NCBI GenBank assembly: GCA_002404835.1
Contig: DHKM01000040.1
Location: forward strand, 1 to 17,278
Reading direction: 5' to 3'
Length of the DNA stretch: 17,278 nucleotides
DNA from: Caryophanales bacterium UBA4694
GTDB lineage: Bacteria > Bacillota_I > Bacilli_A > RFN20 > CAG-288
In this document: piece after piece, positions 13,868 to 17,278 of the stretch
Position numbering within the stretch: the first letter of the stretch is position 1
Layout: every line of letters begins with the position of its first letter
Position numbers and translations under genes: made by a program
Notes under the pieces: model-generated
What the model saw: the letters and a program-made list of their open reading frames with translations, nothing else
Told to the model about the DNA's origin: nothing
The model's database searches: none

Positions 13868-14275
13868 CTAGTAGAGCATGCTTATGTCTTTTGTTTTTTC
13901 TGAAAACAAATAGGATATCCTAAGTTCCTTGAGGTCCATGTCTTTTTGGATGGTATCCACACTCAGAAAAACTCCGTTATCATTTTCAAAAAGGACAGAG
14001 GGTTCTTCTTTGTCGTTTTTATAACAGACTCTTGTGTCCTCTTTGTTCTCTTTTCCGCCATAGAAAACATAGGACGGATTTCTTTTGGCTAGATTCAGAA
14101 GGGATTTGATCTGGTATTCGACCCTGCTGTCTTCTAAATTCTGTCTGTTTGTCTTAACGACATATACGGATGAAAAAGAAACGAAAACAAGAAGCAAAGA
14201 AGATACGGCCATTGCGACTAGCAGTTCGACAAGCGTGAATCCTTTCTTCTTTGCTTCTTTCTTACTTCTTCTCAT
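13868..14275 (-). CDS. Minor pilin with class III signal
   Basis: The 135-residue protein begins with a basic leader ending AKKKG, cleavage after G12, then FTLVELLVAMAVSSLLLVF, with Glu at mature position 5 (E17). The hydrophobic helix is followed by a polar linker (TNRQNLEDSRVEYQIKSLL) and a small domain of about 85 residues. One pattern, NGVFLSVDTIQKDMDLKEL, is typical of beta strands in GspH/GspJ-like minor pilins. The start overlaps the end of the 58-residue membrane protein gene by 14 bases, and PilM-like translation starts 6 bases after its stop. A role as a minor or tip subunit is inferred. Confidence 0.9.
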   Translation of the reverse strand: MRRSKKEAKKKGFTLVELLVAMAVSSLLLVFVSFSSVYVVKTNRQNLEDSRVEYQIKSLLNLAKRNPSYVFYGGKENKEDTRVCYKNDKEEPSVLFENDNGVFLSVDTIQKDMDLKELRISYLFSEKTKDISMLY

Positions 14276-14438
14276 CCTTGTGTTCTTTTCTCAAAAAGTT
14301 CAGCTTTGCTTCTTTTTCTTCCATTTTGATCCTGTTGTTCTTTTTCTGGGAAGCATAAAGAACGGCAATGAGGATAAGGAAGACAAGTAGAACAAGGCTT
14401 GCAATAAACATGGTCAGGACGATTGGGTCTTCAAACAT
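14262..14438 (-). CDS. 58-residue single-span membrane protein in the pilus operon
   Basis: This short gene is easy to miss. It has a strong ribosome binding site (TAAGGAGGA, overlapping the previous stop) 7 bases before the ATG at 14438. The protein starts MFEDPIVLTMF, has one membrane helix (about 7-28) and ends in a highly charged, probably helical tail (QKKNNRIKMEEKEAKLNFLR and KEHKDEKK). The tail would be cytoplasmic by the positive-inside rule. Its stop overlaps the next pilin gene by 14 bases, which argues for coupled translation. I do not recognise a family. With the 179-residue gene upstream it occupies the place where other systems have PilN/PilO or a small assembly factor. Confidence 0.8.
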   Translation of the reverse strand: MFEDPIVLTMFIASLVLLVFLILIAVLYASQKKNNRIKMEEKEAKLNFLRKEHKDEKK

Positions 14439-14451
14439 TTCTCTTTCCTCC

Positions 14452-14991
14452 TTAGGCTAAAATCATACGGATGTCTTCTTTTGCCTTATCCAGGCTTTTT
14501 TCATCGACGATAGGCATGATAACTGGATCTACGGTTCCTCTTTCGCGGACATAGTAGTATTTGTTGAAGTTTGTCTTGAAGACGATTTTGTTCTTCCTAA
14601 TATAGAGGCAGGCGAACTCTTCCTGGCATCTTGTGATGACATACTTGTACTTCTTCTTGGTAAGTTTGATTCCTTTATAGTCTTCGATGTACTTGACTAG
14701 GTCTTCAAAATAGGCTTTTTCTTCTTCGCTTAGATGCTTCAACCCGTGTTTGATGGACGTTTCCTTTACAAAGTCACGGATATCGTATTTGGTGTCTTCA
14801 TAATGGGAATGAAGATAGGGGATTGGATATCCTTTCTTTTTGTATTCGTTTAGCTCGGAATCGAGCTTCATGCTCTGGATACGGAAATCGGAGGATTCCT
14901 GGTTCTTTCCGGCTAGCATCTTACAAAGATAGATGAATGCAATGAGGTCAAGAAGGATGATTATGATACAGACGATAATCTTTATTATCAT
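14452..14991 (-). CDS. Membrane-anchored protein of unknown function in the pilus operon
   Basis: This 179-residue protein has an N-terminal membrane segment (about 2-24: IIKIIVCIIIILLDLIAFIYL), a charged helical stretch (25-50), and a soluble domain of about 125 residues rich in Tyr, Lys and Glu. The end of that domain has alternating strands: YKYVITRC, FACLYIRKNKIVFKTNF, KYYYVRERG. I do not recognise it. The start is placed at the ATG at 14991 because AAAGGA lies just before it. An upstream in-frame TTG at 15027 is less likely. It is the first gene after the major pilin, separated from it by a hairpin. A PilN/PilO-like structural role is conceivable by position and single-anchor layout, but the sequence gives no proof. 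Confidence 0.8.
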   Translation of the reverse strand: MIIKIIVCIIIILLDLIAFIYLCKMLAGKNQESSDFRIQSMKLDSELNEYKKKGYPIPYLHSHYEDTKYDIRDFVKETSIKHGLKHLSEEEKAYFEDLVKYIEDYKGIKLTKKKYKYVITRCQEEFACLYIRKNKIVFKTNFNKYYYVRERGTVDPVIMPIVDEKSLDKAKEDIRMILA

Positions 14992-15032
14992 GATTTGGTC
15001 CTTTCTACTAATTGTCCATAACGACAATAAGA

Positions 15033-15062
15033 GGAAACAAGAAAGTATCCCTTCTTGTTTCC
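15033..15062 (-). terminator. Hairpin between the major pilin and the rest of the operon, probably a leaky terminator
   Basis: GGAAACAAGAA (15062-15052 on the minus strand) pairs perfectly with TTCTTGTTTCC (15043-15033), an 11-bp stem with an 8-nt loop. The following bases TCTTATTGT are T-rich but interrupted. It lies about 55 bases past the pilin stop and before the next gene. Such a site would let most transcripts end after the pilin while some continue. It could also stabilise the pilin message. Confidence 0.65.
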
Positions 15063-15115
15063 CCTAACAGAAATGTGGAAATTATTTTGGTATTTATTTG
15101 CAAGATAAAAATAGA

Positions 15116-15637
15116 TTAGGCAAGTTTGGTGACTTTGTCTTCAGCGATGTCCCAGATGACAGAACCATTTGTTGTGTCTGCATCATAGTGATGATAGTAG
15201 GCGATGGATACTACATTTGTGGTATCATCAGTATCAAAATTGACAATCACATTACCGCCTTCAATCCAATCGCTTCCTAATAAAGCTTTGATAATGTCTT
15301 CGCCTTTTTCTTTGGTTCCATCAGTAATTTTCAAAGAATGCGTGTTATTATTAGCTTCAAAAGCATAGGAAATTGTATATTTTTTTTCGTCAGCAGTAGT
15401 AACTTCAGTACCTTTTCCATCCAAGGTAAGTCCGGTGATAAGGGTCTTATACTGGGTGAGTTCGGTAAGATCATTGGAGATTTTGGCCTGTTTGGTGAAG
15501 CCTAGATATCCGACGGTAGAGACGGTAGCAAGGATGGCGATGATGGCGATGACGACCAAAAGTTCGACAAGGGTAAATCCCTTCTTTTTTTCCTGACTCA
15601 AAACTTTCTTCTTTGCAATTAAAGAATTTAAAAACAT
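15116..15637 (-). CDS. Major pilin / pseudopilin
   Basis: The 173-residue prepilin has a 20-residue basic leader ending EKKKG, cleavage after G20, then FTLVELLVVIAIIAILATVS, the near-consensus pilin helix with Glu at mature position 5 (E25). The mature protein is about 153 residues. Its soluble part is acidic and rich in Thr, Asp and Asn (TTADEKKYTISYAF, NFDTDDTTNVVSI), with no cysteine pair and hence no disulfide D-loop. First position in the operon, a good promoter, and a hairpin directly after it suggest it is the most abundant subunit. The soluble part uses more A/T-ending codons than the rest of the operon. An A8 tract on the coding strand (15387-15380) lies in it. The ribosome binding site is AAAGGA. 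Confidence 0.93.
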   Translation of the reverse strand: MFLNSLIAKKKVLSQEKKKGFTLVELLVVIAIIAILATVSTVGYLGFTKQAKISNDLTELTQYKTLITGLTLDGKGTEVTTADEKKYTISYAFEANNNTHSLKITDGTKEKGEDIIKALLGSDWIEGGNVIVNFDTDDTTNVVSIAYYHHYDADTTNGSVIWDIAEDKVTKLA

Positions 15638-15674
15638 TGTTTTTTCCTTTAGACTCGTTCAGTTAAGCGGTTTT

Positions 15675-15703
15675 ATTCTAGTTGTTTCGTTTGGTAAAAG
15701 CAA
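15675..15703 (-). promoter_or_regulatory. Promoter of the pilus operon
   Basis: On the minus strand, TTGCTT (15703-15698) and TAGAAT (15680-15675) are 17 bases apart. The transcript would start near 15668, giving a leader of about 30 nt before the pilin ATG. It is the only good promoter seen for the ten-gene operon. Confidence 0.7.
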
Positions 15704-15716
15704 CAGGAAAATGCAA

Positions 15717-16232
15717 TTATTTTTTTGAAGATAGGGTTTTGAGGTAATTGTCGAATGTCATTTCGAACTGGATATGGCAATTCTTTGTTCCGGTTTCCTG
15801 GAAATTCAGATGCCGGAAGAGACGGATGCTTCTTTGATTTTCGATATGGATCTTGGAGATGAGTTTTTCGATTCTCCAGCGGAAGAATACCTCCTTCATG
15901 GTTTCTTTTAAAGCATGATAGGCAATCTGTTTTCCCCAGTTCTCTTTGTTTCCGATGGCAATGACGATTTCGTATTCCTTCTTTTTACGTATCGTGAAAA
16001 GATTGATGAATCCCAGGCAGTCTTCTTTTTCTGAATCGATCAGGAAGAACCTTCCGTCCTGATTGAGGTAACAGGTCAGAAGATCTGCTCTTCCTTCTTT
16101 CAGTATGGTCTTCAAAGAGGAGGCGGAACGGATATCTTCGTTGAGATATTTCGTTACGTCCTGGTCTTCCAGCCAGATGATGATGTTTTCGGCATCCTTT
16201 TGTTTTACTTCGAGCCTTAGAGATATATCCAT
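15717..16232 (-). CDS. GNAT-family N-acetyltransferase
   Basis: The 171-residue protein has the GCN5-related acetyltransferase layout of the RimJ/RimL type. An early segment IIIWLEDQDVTKYLNED matches the start of that branch. Strands follow (CYLNQDGRFFLIDS, CLGFINLFTI, YEIVIAIGNKENWGKQIAYHAL), and this last stretch corresponds to the acetyl-CoA pyrophosphate loop, here NKENWGKQIA in place of R/QxxGxG/A. The C-terminal part has IEKLISKIHIENQRSIRLFRHLNFQETG, the usual NxxSxrLfexlGF motif. The acceptor is unknown. The start codon at 16232 is preceded by AAGGAG, which lies in a hairpin. A TATAGT box is at 16300-16295 (minus). The pilus promoter follows its stop directly. Confidence 0.9.
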   Translation of the reverse strand: MDISLRLEVKQKDAENIIIWLEDQDVTKYLNEDIRSASSLKTILKEGRADLLTCYLNQDGRFFLIDSEKEDCLGFINLFTIRKKKEYEIVIAIGNKENWGKQIAYHALKETMKEVFFRWRIEKLISKIHIENQRSIRLFRHLNFQETGTKNCHIQFEMTFDNYLKTLSSKK

Positions 16233-16262
16233 AGGCTTCTCCTTTCATAAGGTGTAAAGCCT
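16233..16262 (-). promoter_or_regulatory. Hairpin that sequesters the GNAT ribosome binding site
   Basis: Directly before the ATG, AGGCTT (16262-16257) pairs with AAGCCT (16238-16233). Nested inside, CCTT (16252-16249) pairs with AAGG (16244-16241) of the ribosome binding site around an ATGA loop. The ribosome binding site is thus inside paired RNA. This is weak to moderate in strength and suggests control of translation, for example by temperature or upstream translation. It is a prediction from base pairing only. Confidence 0.45.
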
Positions 16263-16341
16263 GTTAGATTTATCTACTGGTTCTTTATGGGTTCACTATA
16301 ACATAGTTTTGTCGGAAAAGGAAGCTTAGTAACCTGAAGTG

Positions 16342-16857
16342 TCATTCTCCTTTCAGGGTGACAAAAGTATAGGGTTTGCGGATGATATTCAAATAAAGGA
16401 TGAAGTCTTCTTTTTTTATTTTCAGGGTTGATGTGTTGTCGCAGGGATGGAATCCGAAAAATTCTTCGTTCCATAGATCCTTGTCGATAAGGAGCGTGAC
16501 TTCGTTTTTCTTGTCGAAGAGTAGTCCGAACGGGGATGTGGATCCTTTGTAGCAGTTCAATGTTTCTTTGAGTTTTTCTTCTTCGGCAAAGGACAATCTT
16601 GCACTATTGATCTGTGAGGATAGTTCCTTGGTCAGGAATTTTTTGTCTCCCGGCATGAGAAGGAGATAGAACTTTGTTTTCTGTCTGTTGCAGAGAAATA
16701 GGTTCTTTGGTATGAGGCAGTTTAGTTTCTTCTGGATGTTTTCGTATTCATCCATGGTGAATAGTGCAGTATGTTTTATCTGGGTGTATTCGATTTGATT
16801 GCTTTTGAGAAAGTCTATGATTTCTTCTTCCGGTTTACAGTATATGTTAGTTTCCAT
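16342..16857 (-). CDS. ProX-type prolyl-tRNA editing protein (YbaK domain)
   Basis: The 171-residue protein is a free-standing YbaK/ProX deacylase of the type that hydrolyses mischarged alanyl-tRNA(Pro) or a related mischarged tRNA. Family marks in order are IEYTQIKHTALFTMDE (22-37), the conserved lysine region PKNLFL (K51), FYLLLMPGDKKF (63-74), ARLSFAEEEKL, GSTSPFGLL (105-113) and EFFGFHPCDNTSTLKI (132-147). The usual GG before the conserved Lys region is replaced by CLIP here. The length is typical. It is monocistronic and minus-strand, with a TATAAT box at 16891-16886 upstream. AAAGG is a modest ribosome binding site. Confidence 0.9.
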   Translation of the reverse strand: METNIYCKPEEEIIDFLKSNQIEYTQIKHTALFTMDEYENIQKKLNCLIPKNLFLCNRQKTKFYLLLMPGDKKFLTKELSSQINSARLSFAEEEKLKETLNCYKGSTSPFGLLFDKKNEVTLLIDKDLWNEEFFGFHPCDNTSTLKIKKEDFILYLNIIRKPYTFVTLKGE

Positions 16858-17278
16858 GGTTTGATATGCCTTTGAGAATGAATCTATTATATTCTTTTTG
16901 AAAAGATGGGATGAGATTGATTTTTCTTTTATGTCATAATCTGATTATCAAGTTTATTAAACGGATAAGATCGATTTTATTTTGAAATAAAGTGAAGGTT
17001 TAGAAAGAATATAGAAATTTATTTATGTGTATTTGCTTTAAAACAAAAGTTGTCAATGACTGAATTGAATATAAAAATTGAAATTTATGGTTTCTTTTTC
17101 ATTTTGTTATCCTTCCCGTAATGCGTAAATCATGGCTGCTATTCGGCACGTAGGGACACCTTAAAAATCGCTTTAATCCGTGTCGTGCGTATTGAAAAAA
17201 AATACACCTATAATTTGAACTATAACCGAAACAGGAAAACGGATGGAAACGGGACGTTTCCGTTACGTTCCGGGGAGA
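16858..17278. other. Intergenic region at the right edge, A/T-rich then structured
   Basis: No gene of ordinary size is supported in these 421 bases. The first part (16858-17090) is A/T-rich and carries the TATAAT box (complement of 16886-16891) likely used by the ProX-like gene; its -35 is unclear. From about 17105 the sequence becomes more G/C-rich and structured. GCACG (17146-17150) and ACAC (17156-17159) could pair with GTGT (17180-17183) and CGTGC (17184-17188). A ten-codon reading frame (17132-17164) overlaps the left arm but has no ribosome binding site. The region may be the leader of a gene or RNA beyond the window. Confidence 0.4.
17245..17261. repeat. Short perfect hairpin at the right edge
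   Basis: GGAAACG (17245-17251) pairs with CGTTTCC (17255-17261) around a GGA loop. Related motifs (AACGGA, CCGTTACGTTCCGG) flank it. No T-run follows within the window. Its role is unknown. Confidence 0.5.

Noticed and set aside
16328..16368. CCTGAA/TTCAGG hairpin at the end of the ProX-like gene as terminator
   Set aside because: It overlaps the last codons and has no T-run on the minus strand, so it does not look like an intrinsic terminator.
17101..17190. T-box, tRNA or other known structured RNA at the right edge
   Set aside because: I found no T-box AGGGTGG-type motif, no tRNA T-loop sequence, and no match to any riboswitch core I know, so no named RNA is called.

Overview
The window looks like chromosomal DNA from a low-GC Gram-positive bacterium (Bacillota), probably an uncultured gut-type member of the Bacilli or Erysipelotrichia. 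The reasons are strong GGAGG ribosome binding sites, A/T-rich spacers with sigma-A-like promoters, U-tailed hairpin terminators, a preQ1-type leader before queT, and a PfoR-like EIIC membrane protein. TGA is used as a stop codon (for example between the pilD and pilC homologues), so the mycoplasma code is not in use. No rRNA, tRNA, CRISPR array, transposase or phage gene was seen.

Left part, mostly + strand (1-7954). A PTS_EIIC_2/PfoR-like membrane protein (546-1619) is followed by its terminator and an A/T-rich, dyad-rich spacer. A 74-residue helix-turn-helix protein (2117-2341) comes next. A minus-strand gene (2471-2962) encodes what looks like a degenerate RNase III-fold protein. A TetR regulator and a HAD hydrolase form one operon (3194-4482), with a 20-bp imperfect palindrome at the start of transcription. 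An iron-type alcohol dehydrogenase (4661-5875) has its own promoter and terminator. A three-gene operon (6036-7954) encodes an unknown 124-residue protein, a NfeD-like protein and an SPFH/stomatin-like protein. It ends in a hairpin shared with the converging queT gene.

Right part, all minus strand (7988-16857). The main feature is a ten-gene type IV filament operon read right to left from a promoter at 15675-15703. Its order is major pilin, leaky hairpin, 179-residue membrane protein of unknown type, 58-residue membrane protein (an easily missed gene), minor pilin, PilM-like protein, minor pilin, GspK/PilX-like small pseudopilin, prepilin peptidase, PilC/GspF platform protein and PilB/GspE ATPase. 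No PilT, PilN, PilO or PilQ is recognisable. This suits a monoderm pilus or pseudopilus, and the two unrecognised membrane proteins may fill the PilN/PilO role. The operon has no terminator of its own. It runs into a queT transcription unit with a good promoter, a preQ1-I-like aptamer and a leader terminator. Upstream of the filament operon are a GNAT acetyltransferase, whose ribosome binding site lies in a hairpin, and a ProX-type prolyl-tRNA editing protein.

The points most worth following up are the noncanonical filament operon with its small unrecognised components, the apparently inactivated RNase III-like protein, the preQ1 leader that may also end the pilus transcript, and several dyads that look like operators. 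All functional calls come from reading motifs by eye; no database search was run.
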